A stretch of DNA of 64,000 nucleotides, taken from assembly GCA_964058845.1 (NCBI GenBank), contig CAXKVR010000158.1:1-64000 (forward strand), given 5' to 3'. Positions 49,056-59,148 of this stretch are shown here, in pieces. This DNA is from Carex sylvatica. Lineage: Eukaryota > Streptophyta > Magnoliopsida > Poales > Cyperaceae. The notes under the pieces are model-generated. The model was not told the DNA's origin and ran no database searches. It saw only the letters and a list, made by a program, of their open reading frames with translations. Each line of letters begins with the position of its first letter. Positions within the stretch are counted from its first letter, which is position 1. Made by a program: the position numbers and the translations under genes.

Positions 49056-49533
49056 GGTATGTTTGGAACTTTGGATGCGTGAAGAATAGAGACTATTTGA
49101 GAATATGGGCTATTTAGAATAATAATGTGCATCTAAACAATATTTTTATTACTCGAAGTAGTTAGAATGGTTGTTATTTTTTATTTCTTGTAAATATTAG
49201 AATAACTACTATTCAAAAATTGTGAAGAGAAAAAAAATATTTTTTTCTCATACTTTTGCCAATACAGTTTCGAAATGACAAAATTGACACCACTTATGCT
49301 ATCTCTACATCGTGATAATTTGTTTGAGATCTCACTTGCATATTTTTCCTCTTATTTAGCACCTTATTAACACTATTTTTTCTCAATTATAGCTAGTCAC
49401 TATTCCAAATATTTTTACTAATCCAAATAACATTAATTTCATATTAATATGCAAATCACTGTTTTTTCATTTTTTTATTTACTAGTCTCAAATTTTATTA
49501 TTCTAACTATTTTAACTTTCACCCAAACATACC
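49056..49533. mobile_element. Possible Tourist-like MITE
   Basis: Ends GGTATGTTTGGAACTTTGG and, reverse-complemented, GGTATGTTTGGGTGAAAGTT, with GAATAG/ATTCTAACTATT words inside, reminiscent of the family at 3711 and 23943. The 3 bp flanks do not match, so boundaries are tentative. Confidence 0.5.
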
Positions 49534-49716
49534 TAAATTTGAATTTGTACGTGGTCCATTCTTTTCGCTGTATTAAAATTCATATATGTGAATGATACAG
49601 GGTAAATCAATATTACACGATTGCTCAAGCGAGTATTGGATAAAAAATTAAATTTTTTTTTTCTAGACTACTATTAGTAATCATTTTATAAAAAAAGTTC
49701 AAAAACAATACATAAC

Positions 49717-50563
49717 CAGAGGTGTTATTGAGTCAGGTAGTGTCTAAATGCCTATCTATATGTAGATATTTCGAGTCCAATATTTTGATTCCGAGTAGAT
49801 AGATATTTATAGTTTGTTTGTGAATTATCAGATCCAGTTCAGATCCAAAACAGATTCAAATCCATAACGAATAAATATCACAACTCATAAGCATTTGAGA
49901 AATAACCTTTGCATTTAAATATAATTATAATTTCTTAAACATCCAAACATAATATATTATTATAGTATAAATTAAAATATGCTCCAAAACATTAAAGGTG
50001 ATATGATTTTAGAAAATAAAATATTGGAGATAATGATTTCATTCTATAATTCCAAAAATTCATAAATAAAATATTAATACTAATTTGATTCAATTAGCGA
50101 AAAGGGCAATAAATTTAATTAGCCTTAAAAATTTATAAGCAAAAGTTGAACGTGACAGTTGATTTCAATGATGTAGGCGAAAAACAATAAATTTCATTCA
50201 TAAAATTTAAAAATACTACAAATAATTATCTTTTCATAATTGTTAATATATGTTTTTATATTAAATAATTTACAAAGAAATGATATTATCATTTTATAGG
50301 GTATTTATATGGGTATCGAGTCGGGTTCGGTTATGAGTCGAATAATTAAATCAAACCCATATCTTATCTATTACCGTATCGGTTCTGATTCGGATCCAAG
50401 TCAGATATTAAATTATTAATTTTATAACTGTACTCATAATTTAACCAATTATATTTTTCTAAATCACACATTATCCAAATTAATCGGATCCGAATCAGTT
50501 CTCACTCAAATTCGATTCAGTTCCTAATTGAATCAAGATAATCGAATAAAAGCAACACCTCTA
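49717..50563. mobile_element. hAT-type non-autonomous element, 847 bp
   Basis: Flanks TACATAAC (49709-49716) and TACGTAAC (50564-50571) match at 7 of 8. Ends are CAGAGGTGTTATTGAG and, reverse-complemented, TAGAGGTGTTGCTTTT. The interior has GAGTCGGGTTCGG and CGGATCCGAATCAG words. No transposase. Confidence 0.7.
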
Positions 50564-50597
50564 TACGTAACAGTTAAACTATCATGATGGTTGCTGC

Positions 50598-50922
50598 CCG
50601 AAATTTTTAAATATACCATACCAAAAAAAAATCAAATAACTACGTTTTCTGAAAAATTCGAATTTTGACACAGCCTATCAATTGAAACAGGCCGAAATGT
50701 TTGACCAATTTTCATTTTCATCTGCACAGAGAGAAGGAAAAAAAAAAAAAGAACTGCATCTAGAGGATGCAGACTCTATTAATGGTTCGCGTCTCCTAGA
50801 TGCAGTTATCAGAAAAGGGGTCTGCATCTAGGAGATGCAGTCAGGGTTTTTTTAAAATTTTCAGAATTTCATAGTTATTTGATTTATTTCTTTTTGGAAT
50901 ATGGTATTTTTAAAAATTTCTG
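50598..50922. mobile_element. Mutator-like MITE with 9 bp duplication and mirrored CTGCATCT motifs
   Basis: 325 bp flanked by GGTTGCTGC at 50589-50597 and 50923-50931. Ends CCGAAATTTTTAAATATACC and, reverse-complemented, CAGAAATTTTTAAAAATACC recall the ends of palindrome B. The loop carries the palindrome CTGCATCTAGGAGATGCAG (50822-50840), a variant with AGAGG in the middle (50754-50772) and a half copy (50793-50805). Confidence 0.82.
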
Positions 50923-51185
50923 GGTTGCTGCATTTTTTAAGTAGGGCACGGTTATTTCTTTATTCCTTTTTTATTTTAAATATTTGAATATAGAGAGGAA
51001 TGAGTCGGATGATTATCGGTAAGAGACTCACTTTCAAGTATTTTGTACATCTTAAACTCCGTATTCGATTATATCGGAATGACCGCTCAATTATATACAT
51101 TAGAATACACATTATTTTGAACAAATAAAGTAAAAATAGACTTTGACAACATTATCAACTATTTTCAACTCAGATTTATCATGCG

Positions 51186-51717
51186 GAGTAGGACTAGGGT
51201 GTTCTTAAGTAGTTTATCAAGTTTTTTTCGGTGAACTCAAGTTTAAAATCAATTAAATTGGCTTCAAATGACAAATTTAAATTGTTGAAACTCGCCTACC
51301 TTACGAGTGATGTGTCTACATGTGAAAATTTTAAACATTTGAATTAATTTAGTATTAAACCATCACTGGATCTCTCCAGTTACAAACAAACTACAGAGGA
51401 TACATACCTAAATAAGACAACTTAGAACAATCATGTCAGAAGAATAACGCCATTTTATCTTCTCTCTTATTTCATTTAGTATAAAGTCAAGCGGTCAAAA
51501 TTAGAAACTTAATAAATCTATTTTTTCAACGTTTTTTTACCGCTTGACTTTATACTAAATTAATTCAAATGTTTAAAATTTTCACATGTAGACGCATCAC
51601 TCATAAGATAGACGGGTCTCAATGATTCGGATTCGTAATTTAAAGTCGATTTTTACATATTTTAGACTTGAATTCATCAAGAGATTTGGTGAACTTAAGA
51701 ACACCCTAGTTCTACTC
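51186..51717. mobile_element. Mutator-like fold-back element with 10 bp duplication, itself interrupted
   Basis: Flanked by TTATCATGCG at 51176-51185 and 51718-51727. Ends GAGTAGGACTAGGGTGTTC and, reverse-complemented, GAGTAGAACTAGGGTGTTC. The arms mirror through GAGTGATGTGTCTACATGTG and AAGCGGTCAAAA. The left arm is split by a 118 bp insert at 51356-51473. Relatives: 52254-52535 by its ends, 21486 and 33151 by its core. Confidence 0.87.
51356..51473. mobile_element. 118 bp insertion inside the left arm of 51186-51717
   Basis: Flanked by ATTTAGTAT at 51347-51355 and 51474-51482. The uninterrupted right arm shows a single copy of this word, proving an insertion with a 9 bp duplication. The insert starts TAAACCATCACTGG and ends CTCTCTTATTTC, has no obvious TIR, and contains CAGAGGATAC, the complement of the GTATCCTCTG core of the MITEs at 10767 and 16143. 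Confidence 0.75.
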
Positions 51718-52253
51718 TTATCATGCGATCTCTCGAAAAATACATCCTATACATCATTATCTACATTAAAATGAATATATTTGTTTGAAATGAAATGAAT
51801 ACTCGTCTAAATTGAATTGAATGTTCATTTGAATCGAAAATATTTTTTATCCAATTTTCTGAAAAGTTTATCAGAAACACATAAAACATTTTTGCTAATT
51901 GAAGGTTTTATAGATAACTATGATATACATAAAAAGGAATGATCGCTATTATAATTTTGCTCTTCGGAAAATTTAGTATAAATCACTGGGAAACGGTAGC
52001 TTCATCATCCTTTATAATCTTAATAATCAGAAAAACTTTGATCAACGTAAGTGTTATGCGGGTAGAAAATTAGTATACGATGCACACTAATAATTAAGTA
52101 ATAAATCATGCATTAATTAATAAAGACATTTTTGTTTGCATAAAAAAGGAGTCGTTTGCCCCTATTCGGTTAAAACCAATTATTGGTCATCATTATATAT
52201 TATGATCAAAGTTAAAAAAATTAAATGAATTTTAAAAACCGTCAACAAATTAC

Positions 52254-52535
52254 GAGTAAAACTAAGGTGTTCTTGAGTTTACTTCTACCTCAACCTTTAA
52301 GAAAAAGAAAGAAAAGAACCCAATCTAGAAATTAATTTTTTTTTCAATATTGTATAGTCTTGTGATAAAAAAAATGAATGCATTAAAATTATAAATTTTT
52401 TAATTTTAACCTCTTAATTTTATATTAAATTAATTTTTAAAATTCATCATTTAAAACGAGTTCGATAAACGATAGGTTTTAGAAGTAAGTTAATAAAAAG
52501 AAGTTTGATAACTTATAAACACCCCAGTTTTACTC
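52254..52535. mobile_element. Mutator-like MITE, GAGTARRACT end family
   Basis: 282 bp flanked by ACAAATTAC (52245-52253) and ACAAATTAA (52536-52544), 8 of 9 matching. Ends GAGTAAAACTAAGGTGTTC and, reverse-complemented, GAGTAAAACTGGGGTGTTT match the ends of 51186-51717. Confidence 0.78.
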
Positions 52536-52950
52536 ACAAATTAATATATAAAAGTCACAAAATCATTGTTTGAGCTATTTTGAAATGAACATTCACATAA
52601 AGCAAAATTATTATATACTTTATTAGTTTTGTGTTTTTTTTCGAAAATTTAATTAGAAAGTTCGTAGAAGATATTTAAAAGAAGAAAACACAAAGTAACG
52701 GAAATATATGGTCACTGTGGTTTTGCTTCCAAGGAAATAAAAAGACTAAAAGAGGTTCATTTTGTTCTTCAGCGAATTACGAGAAAATCACCGGAACACG
52801 CTGTCTGCTGTCATCATTTTTTCAACAATATCGTTATAATTACACGACGATTAACCTTAACCATGCATTAATTAACAAAAAAGAAGGGTGTAGGATAGGC
52901 AATGATCCATTGGTGCTCTCTTCTCGAAAATAATCATCATTATCCCCACC

Positions 52951-53160
52951 ACTTCGGAGTAGGTCCGATGCCCATTGGACCTACTTTGGTTCGATGGGTG
53001 ATCTGATCATCCAATTGCATCAAAAATCGTGCGTTCCGTATTAAAATCCGTATGAGTTTTTATCAATTTCCGAGTGCACAGATCTTAATGCTAATCGTAC
53101 GGTGATAGAGCTAATTGAATCTAAAATAGGTCCAATACCCATCGGACCTACTCCTATTTC
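52951..53160. mobile_element. Mutator-like MITE with 10 bp duplication
   Basis: 210 bp flanked by TATCCCCACC at 52941-52950 and 53161-53170. Both ends carry GGAGTAGGTCCGATG (right one reverse-complemented), preceded by a few unmatched bases. The arms continue through CCATTGGACCTA. The open frame 53102-53290 runs through its right arm and is not a gene. Confidence 0.75.
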
Positions 53161-53170
53161 TATCCCCACC

Positions 53171-54439
53171 CCACGAAATCAAACAGGAATTGCGGTGCAA
53201 TTGCAAATGCCCCCACCGAATGCATGCAACGACCACAGGACAAAAACCCATTCGCCTTCCCCTCTTTTAAAAGTTAAGCTCTTTGACTAGTCTAAATCAA
53301 ATTATGGATACTTAATTTATCTACTTTTTAATAATTTTAATTAATTACCAGTAGTTGTTATTCAGTCGAGTCGTAATTGATTCATTCGTAATCGTAACGC
53401 GTTCCGTTTCTAATTTGGGCCACAAATCAGTCTGGGAAGCCGCCGACGCGTACCCTAGCCGAGAAGGAATAAGGACCCCACCTGTCGGTGCCTGATCTAA
53501 TTTGAATTAATTTTCCTGGATTTTGGTCAAAGTGGACTTTCAACATTGACCCAAACATGTTGGAGTTTTCAAATATTGTTTTACGACTTTTAGTTTCATA
53601 TCGCCAAAAAATACACAGAAAATATATTTTTAATAATGTTTAATATGTTTGGTAATAAGAAAAACGGACTATACTAGGAAAGGTATTTTGTTGTGCTTTC
53701 CTTTCTTCTTTTCTCTTTCGTGATTTTAAGTTTTTATTAAAATCGCAGAGAAATATTCTTCCGAAATGATTTTTAATAATAAAATTTTATTTGACAACAA
53801 TGAAATAATAGAGTCATTTCTAATAATGCTAATAAAAATGTCTCTTGAAACTATCAAAAATCTTAGCTGGATAATTTTGAAATATTTAGAAGCGAAAATA
53901 TCTAATAGTTGATGGGAAATGGATAGGAGGAAAAATTTGTAAGATAAATAGAAATGAGCACTCAGAGCATGATTATAACATCTTATTCGACATTTGTGCT
54001 ATTTTTATTAAAAATGTTTACAATAAAATTTATTTTTATATATTACACCTCAAGTTGGTAGAAAAACCGATTCTATTAATTACAATGATACAAAACTAAA
54101 CATTTTAAATTCTATACCCTTCACCTACAACATAATTTAATCAACCAAACATAATTTGACGAAAATTTTATTTTCTTCTCATTCCCTTCCTTCCTCAACT
54201 TTCCATCCAAACAAGATGTAAGAGAAAAATGTTGAATTCTTAATTTAATTTTAAACCGGTGAATAAGAATAAAGTCCACACGTTAACACTTCACTCTATT
54301 TTAAGTTAAAGATGTCTTCGTTATTGAAGTCACCGTTACTCAAAATTATATGAAGAAAATGTTGGATTCTTAATTTAATTATTCCAAAGGAATAAATAAC
54401 CTAATTTAAAATAATGTTAAGATCTAACCTAATCTTTAA
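53171..54439. other. Intergenic DNA
   Basis: AT-rich after about 53540. No gene, array or paired termini recognised. Confidence 0.45.
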
Positions 54440-55900
54440 TCCATTTAATATGATGTGGGGTTTCGAAGTATAGTGAAGAAAATGACGACTAACATATGTA
54501 TTGGTAATACGATCACCGTCTTAGTTATTGGTAATAAGATCACTAATCTCTTCTCTTGAAATATAAATTTTATTTTTATTGAAAACAACATCTTTGAGAT
54601 AAATATTTTTTTATTAATTGCATCATAACATTTATATCTTTTATAGTTGATGTAGTATTGAAATTTTTTTTCTGAACAAAATAAACACAACCAGTAACTC
54701 TTAAGTGATCGATATTATTTTTTCTTTAGTGAAGAAGTTTTAATAGACTTCTATTTTCTAATATAATGCTGGAAAGTCCATTAATTAAATATATGATCAC
54801 GAGTATTGCATCCAATTAATAATATTATCTTGGAACATTCATTTGAAATAAAAGTGCCCCAGTTATTTTTAATAAGTATCTATTTTTCTTTCGGATTCGG
54901 GTGTATTTATATAAGTTTAGTGTAAAATTTCTTTTAAAAAAAAATGAGAGGAATTATTATTTACAGGTTTCGTACAATTATTTGATCTAAATATTAAAAA
55001 AAATGTTTTCAGTTGATTTTCTACTAAGCTAACAAGTTTTTGGAAACAAAAAAAAAATTCATGTTTTGATTTAAGTAAATGTAGTAAAGTAACACGAGAG
55101 TTTTTTTCAATAAATATAATAAAATATTAAAATTCATTATACGAAGCAGTAGAGGTCGGTCCCCATATATCATAATGTGTTAATTCAAAATACGCTTCAC
55201 TTTTACTAATTGACAAAGAAAAAATAAGTCTAGTTTGTTTTATTAATTTGCATATATCACAATTAACACAACTATATAAAGAAAATTTAGAAATGAATTC
55301 AAAATTCTATTAGAAAGATGTCCAGATCTCTTATGCCATAAGTTGATTTCACTTGATTCTTTGGTTGAACATAATTTTTTTTTATAATTCAAAACACAGA
55401 GTCCGTTGTTATAAAATCCCTCGCCAATCATCATCACAGTGGTTTGATCCTTAAATGTAATATGTTTTTGAAAACAAAAAATACATTACAATTAAATTCT
55501 TGTATAATTTTACTTATTAAAAATGGTACATTACAATTCAAAAACAACCTTAAATGTAACATATGTTTTGAAAAAAAGTACATTACAATTGAATTCTTAT
55601 ATAATTTTACTTATTGAAAAAAAATACATTACAATTGAATTCTTATACCAATGACGTATACCTTTGTTCCATTAGTAACTAAAATATACATGTCATGTTG
55701 TGACATTTTTAGGGTTTCAACAAAATTCTTATTGCATATCATATGATTAGTAGTGCCTGTGTCTATGATTAATTGATTATTTGATAAAATCTTAATTGAA
55801 TTTAAAGCAGTACCACATAAATTGCTGTTATGTTTGGAAAGCATTACCAAGAGTTGCTGCATCGAATCCGTGCCCTCCCGACGTGAAATCAGATTCAGTG
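54440..55900 (-). pseudogene. Decayed Ty1/copia retrotransposon fragment (protease, integrase parts)
   Basis: Read on the - strand, pieces of a copia polyprotein appear in the expected order. 55862-55629 holds a retropepsin-like LIIDTGTTNHM motif. 55437-55243 holds the GAG-pre-integrase signature NLWHKRSGHLSNRILNS. After a frameshift, CVNCDICK (zinc-binding) and then ELTHYDIWGP (start of the integrase core with its first catalytic Asp) follow down to about 55157. About 54790-54730 encodes YLINGLSSIILENRSLLKL, and 54690-54445 encodes YKRYKCYDAINKKIFIS, both typical of the integrase C-terminal side. The middle of the integrase, the reverse transcriptase, RNase H and LTRs are missing or not recognised. 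It is broken by frameshifts, stops and deletions and cannot be active. Confidence 0.8.
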
Positions 55901-56821
55901 AAGTAATCTAATATTTAAATTTTAAATTGGGACTGTTCGATTCAAATTTGTGACGATTCATTCTAAAGTGAAGCGCACACATCTCAAGCGACAGATTCGA
56001 ATTCCGAAGTGATCTCGAGTGACATATTCGAATTAGACGGTCTCCATCCAAAATCCAAAAATTATATTATTTTTGGATCCGGACCCGACTTGAGTTCGGC
56101 TTGGTCCGAGGTATTCTCCTGTGTCTAATGGAAGGGCTGCGTACAGTATCTCTCTCGTGTATGCTGTTTTTTTCGCAATTGTCGCACCTCTCACCACCAC
56201 CAACTTAGCTTATTTTTTGCTCTTTTGCGAGTTACAGAATTTTAAGGTGATCTTGTGCGTCGACATTAATAACGTTTCTCCTCAATTTCTATTAATGGAA
56301 CTTCTCATCTAATTACAACCTAATTTCAAATTACTACACTTGACAAAATCCTTTTTCTTGATCATGATATATGACGAATTCTGAAATTATTACTATTTTC
56401 AATATATAGACTAGAAATAATAACATTTATATTAGTGATTGACTAAAAAAAAACTTATTAACATAACACTTAAAAGGTGTATAATGTTTTATAGTTTGTT
56501 CTCGATACATGTTACATGTAGTGCGGGATTTTATTTGAAGAGAAGAGAGGAAAAGTAGAACAACTTTTGAAGTACGTGTTGTTTTTTTTAGAAAATCTAA
56601 TTGCATGGATTTGATTGCTATGAACTCATACACTTTGGTGTATTTAGTTTGAATTTCTAATTTAACATAAATAATTTTGAAAGGATCGATTAAAATAATT
56701 TAACATAAATGATTTTGAATATCATTAAAGTTTATCTATAAACCATTTCTTTCTACTGCTTGATTATATTATAATTTAATTTTGATATTAAGTTCGTCAA
56801 AAAACTTGAAACTTGTTGAGT
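55901..56821. other. Intergenic DNA
   Basis: Open frames at 56121-56312 (+) and 56427-56633 (-) have no domain. Nothing else recognised. Confidence 0.45.
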
Positions 56822-56830
56822 TAAATAATA

Positions 56831-57189
56831 TGATAAATTTCGTCGGAGGTCACTAAACTTTGTATTTTGTTATGAATTTGTCACTCTAGTTTGATTTATT
56901 TTAATTAAGTCACTAAATTTTTTATTTGTCCCAGTTAAATCAGTCTATAACTTTTTCGTCTAAAATACTAAATATTCTCATTTCGTTAGTATTTTGAATA
57001 AAATATGCTCATTCCCTCCCTTCCTCTACTCTCCATCCAAGCAAGGTGTTAGTATTTTGAGTGAAATGAGTATATTCCGTTAGTATTTTAGATAAAAAAT
57101 TTTATAGAATAAATTGATTAGGATAAATAAAAAATTCAGTTACTTAAAATAAATCAAATTTGAGTAATTAATTTGTATGAAATTTATCC
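56831..57189. mobile_element. Mutator-like fold-back MITE with 9 bp duplication
   Basis: 359 bp flanked by TAAATAATA at 56822-56830 and 57190-57198. Ends TGATAAATTTCGTC and, reverse-complemented, GGATAAATTTCATAC. The arms remain complementary for about 130 bp (TTTGATTTATTTTAA, TTTTTTATTTGTCC, CTAAAATACTAA). Confidence 0.85.
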
Positions 57190-57230
57190 TAAATAATAAC
57201 TTAGTTACAGTCTTATTTCTTCATATAGGT

Positions 57231-58668
57231 GGTGTTTGGTTGTGGCCTAAAGTTAAGCAGGCCTAAATAGCTATTCCAACTTAGGCCGATGTAAATTATT
57301 TATGTTTGGTTGAGGCCTAAAGTTAAACCATAACTTAAAGTATTCCTTGTTTGGTTAGAGTTGATGGAGGACTAAAGTTTTGAAAGCCTAATTTGATTAA
57401 TTATTTATAATAAGATACTAATTATATAATATTAATATATTAATAATAACTGTAATATATTATATTATTATTATAAAATTTATTTAATATATTAATAATA
57501 TAAAATATTAATTATATAATAATAAAATACTAATTATATAATTATAAATTATAAATTATAAATTAATAATAAATAAAAATAAAAATATACTAATTATATA
57601 ATCTTATTAAAATAATTATTAATAAATTAACAATATAAAATATTAATTATATAATTATATATTAATAATAAGATACTAATTATATAATATTATTATATTA
57701 ATAACAACTATAATATATTATAATATTATTATAATGATGATGTACTATATTAACAATATTAATTATTAATTATTAGTTATATAATTATTAATTAATAATA
57801 ATTATTAATAATAAGATACTAATTATATAATATTATTATAATAATTATTTAATATATTAACAATATAACATATTAATTATATAGTTACATATTAATAATT
57901 ATTAATAATAATTATGAATAAGAAAATACTAATTATATAATATTAATATATTATATTATTATTATAATAATTATTTAATATATTAACAATATAACATATT
58001 AATTATATAGTTACATATTAATAATAATTATGAATAAGAAAATACTAATTATATAATATTAATATATTTTATTATTATAATTATTATTTAATATATTAAC
58101 AATATAACATATTAATTATATAGTGACATATTAATAATAATTATGAATAAGAAAATACTAATTATATAATATTAATATATTATATTATTATTATAATAAT
58201 TATTGAATATATTAACAATATAGGATATTAATTATATAGTTATATATAGTTAATAAGATACTAATTACATAATATTAATATATTACTAATAACTATACTA
58301 TATTACAATATTATATAATACTTATTTAATATATTAATATTAATTATTAATAAAAAGATATTAATTATATAATATTATTATAATAATTATTTAATATATT
58401 AACAATATAAGATATTAATTATATAATTATATACTAATAATAATTATTATTAATAATAAACTAATTATATATAAATAAAATATTATTATAATCATTCAAG
58501 TTAGGCCATGAAATGGAATAAAGTTAAACCACCATGTGAGGTGATTTAACTTAGGCCGGCCTAAAGATCGGCTTATGCCATCTTAGTCCGGCTCAATTAA
58601 GGCACGTTTGGTGGAATAACAGTGGCCTAAAGCCTTTATTCCACCTTTAGTCCACAACCAAACATGGG
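57231..58668. mobile_element. DNA transposon with GTTTGGTTGTGGCCTAAA ends and an A/T minisatellite core
   Basis: The left end reads GGTGTTTGGTTGTGGCC TAAA and the right end, reverse-complemented, CCCATGTTTGGTTGTGGACT. GGCCTAA words recur near both ends. The 1.07 kb between is almost pure A/T. GTGTTTGGTTG-type ends resemble Tourist or related MITEs, but no target duplication was found. The right end contains a smaller palindrome (GTTTGGTGGAATAA with its complement). Confidence 0.6.
57410..58480. repeat. A/T minisatellite, degenerate units of about 106-143 bp
   Basis: The word AAGA(AA)TACTAATTA recurs with G at 57414, 57672, 57815, 57922, 58038, 58151 and 58257 (intervals 258, 143, 107, 116, 113, 106). 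Units contain AATATATTAACAATATAACA and TTAATTATATAGTTACATA. G and C are very rare across the array. Confidence 0.82.
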
Positions 58669-58669
58669 G

Positions 58670-59148
58670 ATAAACTTTACTGAGACATGAATTTTGTTTG
58701 ATTAAAATACACACTGCCTTTCTCACCAGTACATATGAATTTTTTTTTGATTGGAATATATGGACCGTTTCCCCTCCGTGCCAGACACTCACCGGTCAAT
58801 ACTCATTAGTCCGTTACGACCAAGGTCTGACCAAAGCTGGCCCACCCACTCGTAGCCCCACCGCCCACGCCGAAACCCAAACCCAAACCCGGACCAGTCC
58901 AATCTTGGTCTCTCAGTCTATCTTACCAAATTAAATATGAAAAAGAAACGTCTATTAAACCCACCCCTCAAAAACAAAATACAAAACTATTATAAAAACA
59001 CTTCCCAAACTGCTCTCTTCTCAACTGCATTTAATTCTCACTTCACGTCCGTCAGCTGACGATCAACCCTCCGCGCAGATCTCGTCCATCCCTCTCTCAT
59101 CCTCTTCCTCTCGTTCTCTCTCACTCTCTCCGCTAACCTCATCTGAAA
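58670..59148 (+). promoter_or_regulatory. Upstream region and 5' leader of the F-box gene
   Basis: GC content rises from about 58740. TATAAAAACA at 58991-59000 is a plausible TATA box, followed by a CT-rich leader (59080-59140, CTCTCTCACTCTCTCC). No ATG precedes the chosen start at close range. Confidence 0.5.
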
